A DNA stretch of 64,000 nt from Hyphomicrobium_A sp963776675 (GTDB taxonomy: Bacteria > Pseudomonadota > Alphaproteobacteria > Rhizobiales > Hyphomicrobiaceae). Positions within the stretch are counted from its first letter, which is position 1, and every line of letters begins with the position of its first letter. A model generated the notes under the pieces. The model did no database searches. It had not been told where the DNA came from and saw only the letters and a program-made list of their open reading frames with translations. The position numbers were made by a program, and so were the translations under genes. Positions 1 to 8,260 of this stretch are shown here, piece by piece. The stretch is taken from positions 18,080 through 82,079 of the forward strand of contig CAVZNR010000045.1 in NCBI GenBank assembly GCA_963776675.1. Reading direction: 5' to 3'.

Positions 1-519
1 CAGCACGATGACCACCAGGCCGATGGCGATCAGCGTCGCGATCCACAGGCGCGACGGCGACACATTGATGAGCTCGTAGACTTTCTCCAGCTCCGGCCAG
101 TCGCGGCGGCCGGCCACGCTTTTGACCAGGCCTGCGGTCGTCTCGGCGTCTCTTATGGTCAGGTAGAGGCCGAGGGCGGCGCCCAGCGGCACCGAGGCGG
201 CCAGCAGGCGCGGCATCCAGCGCAACAGCCGCCCCTCGACGGACGTCTGCTCGAGCAGTCTCTGGCGCTCGATGATCGTCGCCTGCCGCCCGCAATGCCA
301 GATGAAGCCGCTCGCCACCAGAAGTGCCAAGAACCCCAGCGCGACCTGCCAGTGCTGGTTGGGAAAGTCGTCGGCGAGCACGCGGTAGACCTCGCGCGTC
401 TGCGGCGGCAGGCCGAGCACGACGAAGGCGAACACGGATACGATCAGCGGCGCGCGCAGGACGCGGGCTGCATCGAAGAACTGCGCGAGATAGTTGTGCG
501 ACAGATGCAATGCGCGCAT
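1..519 (-). CDS. Membrane protein, 3' part outside window (partial)
   Basis: The frame is open from an ATG at 519 to the window edge, so the C-terminus is missing and 173 codons are visible. The product begins MRALHLSHNYLAQFFDAARV and has four hydrophobic stretches at roughly residues 21-37, 58-72, 100-118 and 155-173. This suggests a polytopic inner-membrane protein. A soluble stretch between the last two helices contains a Trp/Glu-rich piece. I do not recognise the family. The gene is divergent from the ATP synthase F0 operon and shares a 267-bp intergenic region with it. Membrane location is well supported by composition; function is unknown. Confidence 0.6.
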   Translation of the reverse strand, partial: MRALHLSHNYLAQFFDAARVLRAPLIVSVFAFVVLGLPPQTREVYRVLADDFPNQHWQVALGFLALLVASGFIWHCGRQATIIERQRLLEQTSVEGRLLRWMPRLLAASVPLGAALGLYLTIRDAETTAGLVKSVAGRRDWPELEKVYELINVSPSRLWIATLIAIGLVVIVL

Positions 520-695
520 TTCGCCCCCGAAGCAGCCGGCCCTCCCGCTGCGGTACGAAAGATACCCGTTCGCGCGCCCGCTCCTAAAGCTTTCCGGAGA
601 CTTTTCCAGACCCGGTTGGCGGGCGCCCGGGGAGGGGTCCAGCGGCGCCCCACCCTGCGCGGTTTCGCCGTACCCCCAATGAATTGGGCGCTTTC

Positions 696-724
696 TTGAC
701 ACCCCCAGGGGCCGTCACTATGGT
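696..724 (+). promoter_or_regulatory. Probable sigma-70-type promoter of the F0 ATP synthase operon
   Basis: A perfect -35 hexamer TTGACA (696-701) is followed after 17 bp by TATGGT (719-724), a 4/6 match to the -10 consensus. Transcription would start near 731, about 55 bp before the atpI start codon. The rest of the 520-786 intergenic region shows no other obvious element. This is a motif match only. Confidence 0.6.
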
Positions 725-786
725 GCGCGCCGTTGAGAAAACCCGCCGTTTGGTAGCCTCTTAAGCCGCATCGGGCCGGTACCGCC

Positions 787-1194
787 ATGTCAGCCGCAGA
801 GAAGGGCTCGAGCCCCGGTCGTGGCGAGATCAGCCCCGAGCAGCGTGAAGCGTTTCAAAAACGCTCCGATTCGCTCGGAAAGCGGCTCGACCAGGTGAAA
901 GCCCGCCGAAATCCGCCTCAGTCGGGTGACGCGCGTGCCCGCGGCGAGGCATTTGCTAGGGCCTTCCGCTTCGTCGCCGAACTGATCGTCGGCGTCGGTG
1001 TGGGAGGATTTATCGGTTGGGCGTTGGACCGTTGGCTCGGCACGACACCCTGGCTCCTGGTCCTGTTCGTCACTCTCGGCTTTGCCGCGGGTCTCATGAA
1101 CGTGATCCGGGCCGCACAGAAGGCGCAGGCAGAGGCGGTGGCGACGCAGCTTGCGACACCGTCCGTGCAGGGCGATGACGAGGACGACAGGTAG
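787..1194 (+). CDS. atpI: ATP synthase assembly/accessory protein I (AtpI family)
   Basis: The 135-residue protein has a charged N-terminal half (about 1-60) and two transmembrane helices at roughly 62-80 and 88-105, the Gly-rich helix pair of the AtpI/F0F1-ATPase subunit family. AtpI is known to help assemble the c-ring and is not a core subunit. It is the first gene of the F0 operon, 11 bp upstream of atpB, which strengthens the call. The acidic C-terminal tail (DDEDD) is a minor peculiarity. The ATG start at 787 lies 63 bp downstream of the promoter -10 box. Confidence 0.85.
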   Translation: MSAAEKGSSPGRGEISPEQREAFQKRSDSLGKRLDQVKARRNPPQSGDARARGEAFARAFRFVAELIVGVGVGGFIGWALDRWLGTTPWLLVLFVTLGFAAGLMNVIRAAQKAQAEAVATQLATPSVQGDDEDDR

Positions 1195-1205
1195 GGGATT
1201 GGACC

Positions 1206-1964
1206 TTGGCGGCTGAAGGCGTGGAAGGGGCGGCTCATCACAGCCCCATGACCCAGTTTCAGATCGAGCGCATCGTCCCGATGGAGATCTTCGGGTACGA
1301 CGTCTCGTTCACCAACGCATCGCTCTTGATGGTGATCGCGGTGGTGCTGATCTCGGGCTTCCTCATTTTGTCCATGGGCCGGCGCGCGCTGGTGCCGGGG
1401 CGGCTGCAGTCGGTGGCCGAGCTCTCCTACGAGTACATCGCCAACATGGTGCGCGAGAACCTCGGGGAGGAAGGCATGAAGTACTTCCCCTGGGTGTTCA
1501 CGATCTTCATCTTCATTCTCACCCTCAACCTTCTCGGGTTGATCCCCCATTCCTTCACCGTGACGAGCCACATCATCGTCACGTTCGCGTTCGCCGCGAT
1601 GGTCTGGATCACGGTCACGCTGATCGGGTTTGCCCGCCACGGGTTTGGCTTCCTGCGCCTGTTCGTGCCGGAGGGCATTCCGATCTGGCTGATGCCGGTC
1701 ATCATCCCGATCGAGCTCATTTCCTATCTGATCCGCCCGGTCAGCCACTCGGTGCGTCTGTTCGCCAACATGATGGCGGGCCACACCATGCTGAAGGTGT
1801 TCGCGGGCTTCGTCATCGGTCTGGGCTTCATCGGCGGCTGGGCGCCGCTGGCGTTCCTGGTCGCCTTCACCGGCCTGGAGTTCCTGGTGGCCTTCCTGCA
1901 GGCGCTGATCTTCACGGTGCTCACCTGCATTTATCTCAACGACGCGCTTCACATGCACCACTAG
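1206..1964 (+). CDS. atpB: F0F1 ATP synthase subunit a
   Basis: This is the membrane stator subunit forming the proton half-channels beside the c-ring. The 252-residue product has five to six hydrophobic helices. The signature SVRLFANMMAGH carries the essential Arg, and the C-terminal helix pair (LEFLVAFLQALIFTVL) is typical. The longest frame starts with TTG at 1206, preceded by an AGGGG Shine-Dalgarno-like run. An in-frame ATG at 1248 would give a protein 14 residues shorter, so the start is uncertain. It is second in the atpI-B-E-b'-b operon. F1 genes are absent here, as is usual in Hyphomicrobiales, where F0 and F1 are separate loci. Confidence 0.95.
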   Translation: MAAEGVEGAAHHSPMTQFQIERIVPMEIFGYDVSFTNASLLMVIAVVLISGFLILSMGRRALVPGRLQSVAELSYEYIANMVRENLGEEGMKYFPWVFTIFIFILTLNLLGLIPHSFTVTSHIIVTFAFAAMVWITVTLIGFARHGFGFLRLFVPEGIPIWLMPVIIPIELISYLIRPVSHSVRLFANMMAGHTMLKVFAGFVIGLGFIGGWAPLAFLVAFTGLEFLVAFLQALIFTVLTCIYLNDALHMHH

Positions 1965-2036
1965 AAAGCTCTGCCTGGACGCGCGCCGACTAGAAACACG
2001 ACTGAACACACTCATCCTAAAAGGGAGAAGACTACG

Positions 2037-2261
2037 ATGGAGTTGGAAGCTGCAAAAATGATCGGCGCCGGCCTTGCCTGCAGCGCGCTCATTGGTGCCG
2101 GTGTCGGCATCGGCAACATCTTCGGCAACTACCTGTCGGGCGCCATGCGCAATCCGTCCGCAGCACCCGGTCAGTTCACCAACCTTCTGATCGGCTTCGC
2201 GCTCGCCGAGGCGACGGGCCTGTTCGGCCTGCTGATCGCGCTCATCATCCTCTTCGGTTAA
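2037..2261 (+). CDS. atpE: F0F1 ATP synthase subunit c
   Basis: The 74-residue hairpin protein forms the rotating c-ring. Two hydrophobic helices flank the polar RNP loop (residues 38-40) that contacts F1. The proton-carrying carboxylate is Glu58 in the second helix (ALAEATGLF). The first helix has the Gly-rich GAGVGIGNIFG packing motif. A strong ribosome-binding site (AAAGGGAG) lies about 10 bp before the ATG, which fits the need for many copies of this subunit. The 72-bp gap after atpB is the longest one between atpB and atpF. Confidence 0.97.
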   Translation: MELEAAKMIGAGLACSALIGAGVGIGNIFGNYLSGAMRNPSAAPGQFTNLLIGFALAEATGLFGLLIALIILFG

Positions 2262-2294
2262 GAAGAGAGCGGTGCGCGCCTTGAGGAGAGAACC

Positions 2295-2852
2295 ATGATG
2301 GCAGCGATCCCCGCGTTCATCGTGACGGCTGCTGCCGCCGCGACGACGCACGAGGAGAAGTCCGGGGGCTTGCCGCAGCTCAATCCGAACGACTTCTCTC
2401 CCCAGCTGGTGTGGCTGGCGCTGACCTTCGTCGTGCTCTACCTGATCCTCGCGCATGTGGCGTTGCCGCGCATCGGCGAGGTTCTGGAGGAGCGCCGCGA
2501 CCGCGTGCAGCGCGACCTCGACTCGGCCGATCGTTTCAAGACCGAGACGGACGCCGCGCTCGCCGCCTACGAGCAGGCGCTGAGCGAGGCCCGCCAGAAG
2601 GCCTCGTCGATGGCCAAGGACATGCGCGAGGCGCTCGGTGCCGAGACGGACAAGGAGCGCGCGGCCGTCGAAAGCCAGCTCGCTGCCAAGCTCGCCGAGG
2701 CCGAGGGGCGCATCACCGCCACCAAGACCAAGGCGCTGTCGAGCGTCGACGAGATCGCGGCAGAGACGGCGAGCGCCGTGGTCACCAAGCTTCTCGGCGA
2801 GGAAGTCAGCCCCGCCGAGGTCAAGAAGGTCCTGCAGCCCGCAGCCGAGTGA
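2295..2852 (+). CDS. atpG: F0F1 ATP synthase subunit b' (second b-type subunit)
   Basis: The 185-residue stalk subunit has one transmembrane helix at about residues 40-60 (LVWLALTFVVLYLILAHV), then a long Ala/Glu/Arg-rich coiled coil to the C-terminus. Alphaproteobacteria and phototrophs carry two different b subunits, b' and b, that form a heterodimeric peripheral stalk. This copy precedes atpF and has the b'-type N-terminal extension. Two adjacent ATGs (2295 and 2298) are possible starts, with GAGGAGAG just upstream. The gene is also called atpF' or atpX in some genomes. Confidence 0.9.
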   Translation: MMAAIPAFIVTAAAAATTHEEKSGGLPQLNPNDFSPQLVWLALTFVVLYLILAHVALPRIGEVLEERRDRVQRDLDSADRFKTETDAALAAYEQALSEARQKASSMAKDMREALGAETDKERAAVESQLAAKLAEAEGRITATKTKALSSVDEIAAETASAVVTKLLGEEVSPAEVKKVLQPAAE

Positions 2853-2858
2853 GATCCG

Positions 2859-3353
2859 ATGCTTTTTGATCCCGCCGAACCAGTCTTCTGGGTGATGATC
2901 GCCTTCTTGGGCTTCATCGCGCTGCTGATCTATTACAAGGTGCCGGGGCTCATCACGCGGTCTCTGGATGCGCGCGCCGATGCGATCCGCAACGAGCTCG
3001 ACGAGGCCCGCCGGCTGCGCGACGAGGCGCAGTCGCTGCTCGCCGACTACCAGCGCAAGAGCCGCGAAGCGGAGAACGAGGCCAAGGCCATTCTCGATCA
3101 GGCCAAGCGCGAGAGCGAGGCGCTCGCCTCCGAGACGCGCCGCAACCTGACCGAGTCGGTCGAGCGGCGCACTAAGCTCGCCGAGGAGAAGATCGCGCGC
3201 GCCGAGGCGCAGGCGGTGAGCGAGGTGCGTGCCTCCGCGGTGGAGAGCGCGATCGCTGCGGCGGAGAAGATCCTGAAAGCGCGGGCGACCGGCCAGGCGG
3301 CCAGCACGCTCATCGAGTCGAGCATCCGCGACCTCGAGAACAAGCTCAACTAA
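2859..3353 (+). CDS. atpF: F0F1 ATP synthase subunit b
   Basis: The 164-residue peripheral-stalk subunit has a transmembrane helix at about residues 5-25 (FWVMIAFLGFIALLIYYKVP) followed by a continuous charged coiled coil. It pairs with the b' product encoded 6 bp upstream and links subunit a to the F1 delta subunit. It is the last gene of the operon. The coding strand ends in a convergent region shared with the lipoprotein gene on the minus strand. Length and layout are normal for the family. Confidence 0.95.
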   Translation: MLFDPAEPVFWVMIAFLGFIALLIYYKVPGLITRSLDARADAIRNELDEARRLRDEAQSLLADYQRKSREAENEAKAILDQAKRESEALASETRRNLTESVERRTKLAEEKIARAEAQAVSEVRASAVESAIAAAEKILKARATGQAASTLIESSIRDLENKLN

Positions 3354-3379
3354 TCGCGACTTTTTGCGGCCGCCACTTC

Positions 3380-3398
3380 CGCCGGCGCATCGCCGGCG
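3380..3398. terminator. Hairpin between convergent atpF and lipoprotein genes
   Basis: Two copies of the self-complementary octamer CGCCGGCG are separated by CAT and can form a stem-loop just after atpF. There is no clear U-tract on the plus strand, so it is at best a weak or bidirectional terminator. Confidence 0.35.
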
Positions 3399-3446
3399 CG
3401 CTGACGTCACGCGCGCGCGTAAGTGTTGTTGGGGATGGGCGCTAGC

Positions 3447-4109
3447 CTAGCCGGCGCCAGGGGCGCCCTGATCGAAGCCGACGAACAGCTCGAACTCGCC
3501 GGGGCGGCTGCCTTCGGGGATGTCGAAGGTCACCGAGCGCACCGCCGAGAAATAGCCGATCGGGTTTTCGACGGCGACGGCGACGGCGACACTCATCGAA
3601 TCGCTGGTGATCTTCTCGCGCTTGGAATCGGTCACCACGACGTTGATCGGCAGCGTGACGTTGCCGCTCTTGCCACGCGGCCCCAGAAGCACGCGCCCGG
3701 AGAAACCATACTTCACCGTGACGCGCCCGGGCTCGATCTGGCATTCGCGCGCGGTCTTGGTGATCTCGCCGCGGTGCATGATGGCGAGGCCGTCGCCGGC
3801 GCGGCCGTCCTCGTAGATGGTCAGGTTGTTGCCGCGGGGCGAGATGCTCAAGCGCGGGCAGCCGGCCGCGATCTCGCCGACGATCGGGCTAACCGGTCCG
3901 TCGCCGTTGGTCTTGGCCGCGGAGAGCAGTTGCTCCTCGTTGACGCCGGGCTGGGTAGAGGATTGGGAGGAGGAGCCTCCGAAGATCGAGCTGTTGCCGA
4001 GGCCCGAGGTGATCGAGGAAATGCCGCAACCGGTGACCCCGACGGTCAACAGGGAGCAAAGGCCCAAACGGGCTCCCCACCGCGCAGCGACCACCGCGGA
4101 ATGCCTCAT
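3447..4109 (-). CDS. Predicted lipoprotein of unknown function
   Basis: With the ATG at 4109 the product is 220 residues. It opens with a short signal peptide ending in a lipobox, VTGC, with Cys28 as the lipidated residue. The frame continues upstream to 4214, but that extension lacks signal character, so I prefer 4109. After a Ser/Gly/Gln-rich linker (about 30-55) comes a compact domain with CPRLSISPRGNNLTIY and a later beta-rich part (VTLPINVVVTDSK) that may be a small extracytoplasmic beta-sandwich. I do not recognise a named family. The gene is divergent from ispH, with 166 bp between the two starts. Confidence 0.75.
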   Translation of the reverse strand: MRHSAVVAARWGARLGLCSLLTVGVTGCGISSITSGLGNSSIFGGSSSQSSTQPGVNEEQLLSAAKTNGDGPVSPIVGEIAAGCPRLSISPRGNNLTIYEDGRAGDGLAIMHRGEITKTARECQIEPGRVTVKYGFSGRVLLGPRGKSGNVTLPINVVVTDSKREKITSDSMSVAVAVAVENPIGYFSAVRSVTFDIPEGSRPGEFELFVGFDQGAPGAG

Positions 4110-4275
4110 TGCGCTCCGGCCCAATCCCTCAGCGGCCTCATCATTCCCGGTGCGACCCAAACCCCTAGGCCGACGGTGGAGGCTTCCTGTATTGTTGCGA
4201 TTCAAGCGTAGCATCCCACCTTAGACCGGGCCAAGCGCCTTACGACGCAGTCCTCCGAAAAACCACGAAAGATCA

Positions 4276-5265
4276 ATGCCCGTATCCTCTTCCCCGGACC
4301 AAAGCCTGAAGCGTCCGCCTCTCACCCTTTACTTGGCGGCTCCGCGCGGATTCTGCGCAGGCGTCGACCGAGCCATTCAGATCGTCGAGCTGGCGCTAGC
4401 CAAGTACGGGGCCCCCGTCTACGTGCGCCATGAAATCGTACACAACCGATTCGTAGTAGAATCCCTGAAGGCTAAAGGCGCCGTTTTTGTGGAAGAACTG
4501 GAGGATATCCCGCCGACCAGCCAGCCCGTGATCTTTTCGGCACATGGCGTGGCCCGGGCCGTCCCGGAGGCCGCCAGGGCCCGCAAACTGTTCGTTCTCG
4601 ACGCGGTCTGCCCGCTGGTCTCCAAAGTCCATATCGAGGCCGCCCGCCACCACGAGGAGGGCCAGGAGATCATCCTCATCGGCCACGCCGGCCACCCCGA
4701 GGTGGTGGGCACCATGGGCCAGCTCCCGCAGGGGGCTGTCCGCCTGATCGAGACCGTTGCGGATGCGCGCGCCTTCTCGCCCGTTAACCCTGACCGGCTG
4801 GCGTTCGTCACCCAGACCACGCTGTCGGTCGACGACACCGCCTCGATCGTCGCCGTGCTAAAGGAGCGCTTCCCCAACATCGTTGGACCTCACAAAGAGG
4901 ACATCTGCTATGCCACGACCAACCGGCAGGCGGCCGTCAAGGTAATCGCGCCGCGCATCGCCTGCCTGCTCGTCGTGGGAAGCCCGCAGAGCTCCAACTC
5001 GCTGCGTCTCGTCGAGGTGGCGACGCGTGCCGGCTGCCCGCAGGCGATGCTGATCGAGCGCGCAAAAGATATCCCCTGGGCCGCGCTCGGCGAGCTCGGA
5101 TCCGTAGGCATCACGGCCGGAGCCTCAGCTCCCGAAGCCCTCGTCGAGGAGGTCATCGAGGCCTTCAAGGATCGCTTCGACGTGACGCTCGAGGTGGTAA
5201 CGACGGCGACGGAGAGCATCGCCTTCAATGTGCCGCGTGAGCTACGCACCGCACCGGCCACCTGA
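4276..5265 (+). CDS. ispH: 4-hydroxy-3-methylbut-2-enyl diphosphate reductase
   Basis: This is the last enzyme of the MEP isoprenoid pathway, a cytosolic [4Fe-4S] protein that reduces HMBPP to IPP and DMAPP. The three cluster cysteines are visible in conserved contexts: Cys27 (RGFCAGVDRA), Cys112 (DAVCPLVSKVH) and one near residue 210 (DICYATTNRQ). Substrate-binding motifs HEIVHN, SAHGV and SSNSLRL are also present. The length of 329 residues is normal. It starts an ispH-thrB-rnhA run with a 39-bp gap to thrB, an arrangement common in Hyphomicrobiales. Confidence 0.96.
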   Translation: MPVSSSPDQSLKRPPLTLYLAAPRGFCAGVDRAIQIVELALAKYGAPVYVRHEIVHNRFVVESLKAKGAVFVEELEDIPPTSQPVIFSAHGVARAVPEAARARKLFVLDAVCPLVSKVHIEAARHHEEGQEIILIGHAGHPEVVGTMGQLPQGAVRLIETVADARAFSPVNPDRLAFVTQTTLSVDDTASIVAVLKERFPNIVGPHKEDICYATTNRQAAVKVIAPRIACLLVVGSPQSSNSLRLVEVATRAGCPQAMLIERAKDIPWAALGELGSVGITAGASAPEALVEEVIEAFKDRFDVTLEVVTTATESIAFNVPRELRTAPAT

Positions 5266-5304
5266 TCCGGCCACCCCGAAGCCCCAACCACTCAAAGACC
5301 CACC

Positions 5305-6279
5305 ATGGCCGTCTACACCGAAGTCAACGACGAGGAGCTCTCGTCCTTCATTGCCGGCTACGGCCTGGGCGAGCTGCTGTCATTCAAGGGGATCGCCGAG
5401 GGCGTCGAGAATACCAACTACATTGTCCACGCCACGCGCGGACCATTTATCCTCACGCTCTATGAAAAGCGCGTCGTACGCGAGGATCTGCCGTTCTTCC
5501 TGGGGCTCATGGAGCATCTGGCGGCCCGCGGCGTGTCCTGCCCCACGCCGGTGCGCGACCTCGAGGGCCGCAACTTGAATGAGCTTTCCGGCCGTCCTGC
5601 CGCTTTGGTGACCTTCCTCGAAGGCTTCTGGGTGCGCCGTCCTACGCCGGCTCACTGCCTTGCCGCCGGTCGTGCGCTGGCGCAGCTGCACATGGGCGGG
5701 GACGGCTTCGCGTTGAAGCGCGCCAACGCCCTTGGCGTTTCCGGCTGGCGCCCGCTGTATGAGCTCGTTGCCGACAAGGCAGCGGGGATCTCGCCCGGGC
5801 TCGACAAGCTGATCGAGCACGAGCTCGGCGCCATCGAGGCAGGCTGGCCCAAGGGGCTCGTCGAGGGCGTCATTCACGCCGATCTGTTTCCCGACAATGT
5901 CTTCTTCCTGGGCGAGAAGCTCTCCGGCCTCATCGACTTCTACTTCGCCTGCAACGACGCGCTCGCCTACGACATCGCCGTCTGTCTCAATGCGTGGTGC
6001 TTCGAGAAGGACCTGTCGTTCAACATCACCAAGGGCCAAGCGCTGCTGCGCGGCTACGAGGAGGTGCGTCTGCTGTCGCGGCCCGAGCGCGAGGCGATGC
6101 CCATGCTTGCCCGCGGCGCAGCGTTGCGCTTCCTGCTGACCCGGACCTACGACTGGATCAACACGCCGGCGGAAGCGCTGGTAAATCCCAAGAACCCGCT
6201 CGAGTACGTGCGCCGGCTGCGCTTTCACCAGGGCGTGCGCTCGATCTCGGAATATGGCCTCACAAGCGAGGGTGCATGA
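5305..6279 (+). CDS. thrB: Homoserine kinase, ThrB type II (APH fold)
   Basis: The 324-residue kinase phosphorylates homoserine with ATP in threonine synthesis. It belongs to the aminoglycoside-phosphotransferase-fold ThrB of alphaproteobacteria and pseudomonads, not the GHMP kinase type. The catalytic loop is HADLFPDNVFF (HxDxxxxN) and the metal-binding Asp is in GLIDFYFA. The N-terminal GVENTNYIV is the nucleotide-binding part. The stop codon overlaps the rnhA start (ATGA). The matching pathway gene thrC is at 15735-17144 on the other strand. Confidence 0.93.
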   Translation: MAVYTEVNDEELSSFIAGYGLGELLSFKGIAEGVENTNYIVHATRGPFILTLYEKRVVREDLPFFLGLMEHLAARGVSCPTPVRDLEGRNLNELSGRPAALVTFLEGFWVRRPTPAHCLAAGRALAQLHMGGDGFALKRANALGVSGWRPLYELVADKAAGISPGLDKLIEHELGAIEAGWPKGLVEGVIHADLFPDNVFFLGEKLSGLIDFYFACNDALAYDIAVCLNAWCFEKDLSFNITKGQALLRGYEEVRLLSRPEREAMPMLARGAALRFLLTRTYDWINTPAEALVNPKNPLEYVRRLRFHQGVRSISEYGLTSEGA

Positions 6280-6740
6280 GCGAAAAAGCTCCGGTGGTGA
6301 TCTATACGGACGGCGCCTGCTCGGGCAATCCAGGCCCCGGCGGCTGGGGCGCCATCCTCACCTACCGCGACAGTTGCAAGGAGATTTCCGGCGGCGAGGC
6401 GGTGACGACCAACAACCGCATGGAGCTTATGGCGGCCATCTCGGCCCTGGAGGCGCTGACGCGTCCCAGCCACGTGGAGCTGCACACCGACAGCTCTTAC
6501 CTCAAGGACGGCATCACCAAGTGGATCCACGGCTGGAAGCGCAACGGCTGGAAGACCGCCGACAAGAAGCCGGTCAAGAACGCCGAGCTGTGGCAGCGTC
6601 TCGACGAGGCGCGCAAACGCCACGAGATCGAGTGGCGTTGGGTGAAGGGGCACGCGGGCCACGCAGAGAACGAGCGCGCCGACGAGCTCGCACGCGAGGC
6701 GTTGAAGCCGTTCATGAAGAAGCGGAAGGCCGCTGGCTAG
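6276..6740 (+). CDS. rnhA: Ribonuclease HI
   Basis: The 154-residue endonuclease cleaves the RNA strand of RNA-DNA hybrids. Active-site acids are Asp12 (YTDGACSGNPGPGG), Glu50 (NNRMELMA), Asp72 (LHTDSSYL) and a final Asp in NERADELA near the C-terminus. The basic handle region GWKRNGWKTADKKPVKN is present. The ATG at 6276 overlaps the thrB stop by four bases, so translation is probably coupled. A much longer in-frame extension upstream lies inside thrB and is not real coding sequence. Confidence 0.96.
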   Translation: MSEKAPVVIYTDGACSGNPGPGGWGAILTYRDSCKEISGGEAVTTNNRMELMAAISALEALTRPSHVELHTDSSYLKDGITKWIHGWKRNGWKTADKKPVKNAELWQRLDEARKRHEIEWRWVKGHAGHAENERADELAREALKPFMKKRKAAG

Positions 6741-6892
6741 CTAGCTGTGCATTCATAAGCCCGCCTGGAACGGAGGCTGCTTCGAGCGCAAAAGCGGTCA
6801 TCCGAGGATCGTCGACTGAGGTCGCCTGCGGGCCAGGGGCGGACATCGTTGCAGGACTAGGCAAGGGAGGGCTTGGTCGGTTGCGCCACCCA

Positions 6893-7567
6893 TCATTTGA
6901 TCTTCGTCCGCGTTTTGTCAGCAGCCGCAAAATGCGCGATCTGGTCGGCATGGGCTTTGAGGAAGGCGGGGCGACCAGTGATGCGTTTGATGTAGGCCTC
7001 GGTTGCGGGACGCGCGCCATGAGCGCGAACAAGGGGGACGCGCAGCACATCCGCCATGAGCAGGTCCGCGACAGTAAAGCGATTTGCTGCGAGCCACTGA
7101 CGCTCGCTCAGTACCCTTTCAATGTGGGCAAGTCGTTGGTTCATCCAGCCAACTAGCCCGTTATCAGCCTGACCTGAAATTGTCAGGAACCACCACGGCA
7201 CTGTGACCATCTCAATTGAGTTGAGCGCGGCCAACACCCACTGCAGCGTTTCTGCTTCACCAACGGGATCGCGCGGCGTCAATGTCTCGCTGCGACTAGC
7301 CAGGTGCAGTAGACCCGCACCGCTCTCGAACATCGTGATTTCGCCGTCGGTCAGGAATGGCACCTGTCCAAACGGCTGGCAGTCGAGATGATTCGTCTCC
7401 CGACCGTCAAAGGGCACGGTCCGCACTTCATACGACAAGTCGGCTTCCTCCGCCGCCCACCGCAGGCGCAGGTCTCGCACGAAGCCGCGCGGGCCCTCAG
7501 GGACCCAATCCAATGTCCAGATGATCAGTTTTCCGACATGGCTTCTCAAGTCTATGCCCTTTGGCAT
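6893..7567 (-). CDS. Glutathione S-transferase family protein
   Basis: The 224-residue protein has an N-terminal thioredoxin-like domain (about 12-90). It shows the GST cis-Pro element QVPFLTDGEITMFESGAG, in which Pro and the Glu-Ser pair bind glutathione. An all-helical C-terminal domain (about 105-215) follows, with the conserved FTVADLLMADVL helix. The substrate cannot be read from the sequence. The gene is convergent with rnhA across 152 bp in which I see no other gene, and it lies 124 bp downstream of the peroxiredoxin gene on the same strand. A role in detoxification or thiol chemistry is inference from the family. Confidence 0.85.
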   Translation of the reverse strand: MPKGIDLRSHVGKLIIWTLDWVPEGPRGFVRDLRLRWAAEEADLSYEVRTVPFDGRETNHLDCQPFGQVPFLTDGEITMFESGAGLLHLASRSETLTPRDPVGEAETLQWVLAALNSIEMVTVPWWFLTISGQADNGLVGWMNQRLAHIERVLSERQWLAANRFTVADLLMADVLRVPLVRAHGARPATEAYIKRITGRPAFLKAHADQIAHFAAADKTRTKIK

Positions 7568-7691
7568 CCACGCAACGAAGTCCGCTCAGGGCCAAACTGC
7601 GAAATTACTCGCCCTCGTAGCGCTGTCCGTTGTGAACCAAAGACCGGACACAACCTATCCGTCACTGGCAGCGCGTCTATGAGTGTGCGAC

Positions 7692-8189
7692 CTAGAGCGA
7701 GCGGTCGATCAGGGAGCACAAGGTCGCCGCGCTCGATTTGTCGTGATCGGGCGGTGCATCCTCCACGTTGAGGACCTTGACCACGCCATCCTCGACCAGC
7801 ATCGCATAGCGCTTGGAGCGCGTCCCCAAACCGAAGCCGGAGCCATCGAAGTCGAGCCCGATCTTCTTGACGAACTCGGCGTTGCCATCGGGCAGCATCT
7901 CGATCTTGCCCGCAGCGCCCGTGTCCTTGGCGAACTGCGCCATGACGAAGGGGTCGTTGACGGCGGTGCAGGCGATGGTGTCGATGCCCTTGGCCTTGAG
8001 CTCGTCGACGCGGGCAACGAAACCCGGCACGTGCTGCTGCTGGCAAGTCGGCGTGTAGGCGCCCGGGATTGCGAACAGCGCAACCTTCTTGCCCGAGAAC
8101 ACCTCGGCAGTCGTCTTGGGTGCGGGGCCTTCAGCGGTCATGACCGTGAAGGTCGCCTCGGGCAGCTTGTCACCGACCTTGATTGTCAT
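7692..8189 (-). CDS. Peroxiredoxin, Prx5/AhpE-like
   Basis: The 165-residue thiol peroxidase has the Prx5-type active site PGAYTPTCQQQHVPGF, with peroxidatic Cys49. Further cysteines at 74 and near the C-terminus (ATLCSLI) could resolve the sulfenic acid, but which one does is not readable here. The segment GFGLGTRSKRYAMLVEDGVVKVLNVE is typical of the glutaredoxin/glutathione-dependent subgroup. It reduces hydrogen peroxide and organic hydroperoxides in the cytoplasm. Its position after thrB-rnhA is common in related genomes. The ATG at 8189 is preceded by GGAGAGGGCG. Confidence 0.92.
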   Translation of the reverse strand: MTIKVGDKLPEATFTVMTAEGPAPKTTAEVFSGKKVALFAIPGAYTPTCQQQHVPGFVARVDELKAKGIDTIACTAVNDPFVMAQFAKDTGAAGKIEMLPDGNAEFVKKIGLDFDGSGFGLGTRSKRYAMLVEDGVVKVLNVEDAPPDHDKSSAATLCSLIDRSL

Positions 8190-8260
8190 GGGATCGCCCT
8201 CTCCGGCTCGTTGGTGTTCAAGTCGTCAATGCTGGAGCGACACTTATCGCAATGTCCCGC

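Noticed and set aside
918..3410. 830-codon open frame on the minus strand across the atp operon
   Set aside because: Antisense to five well-supported F0 genes; the composition is an Arg/His/Asp-rich shadow produced by high GC.
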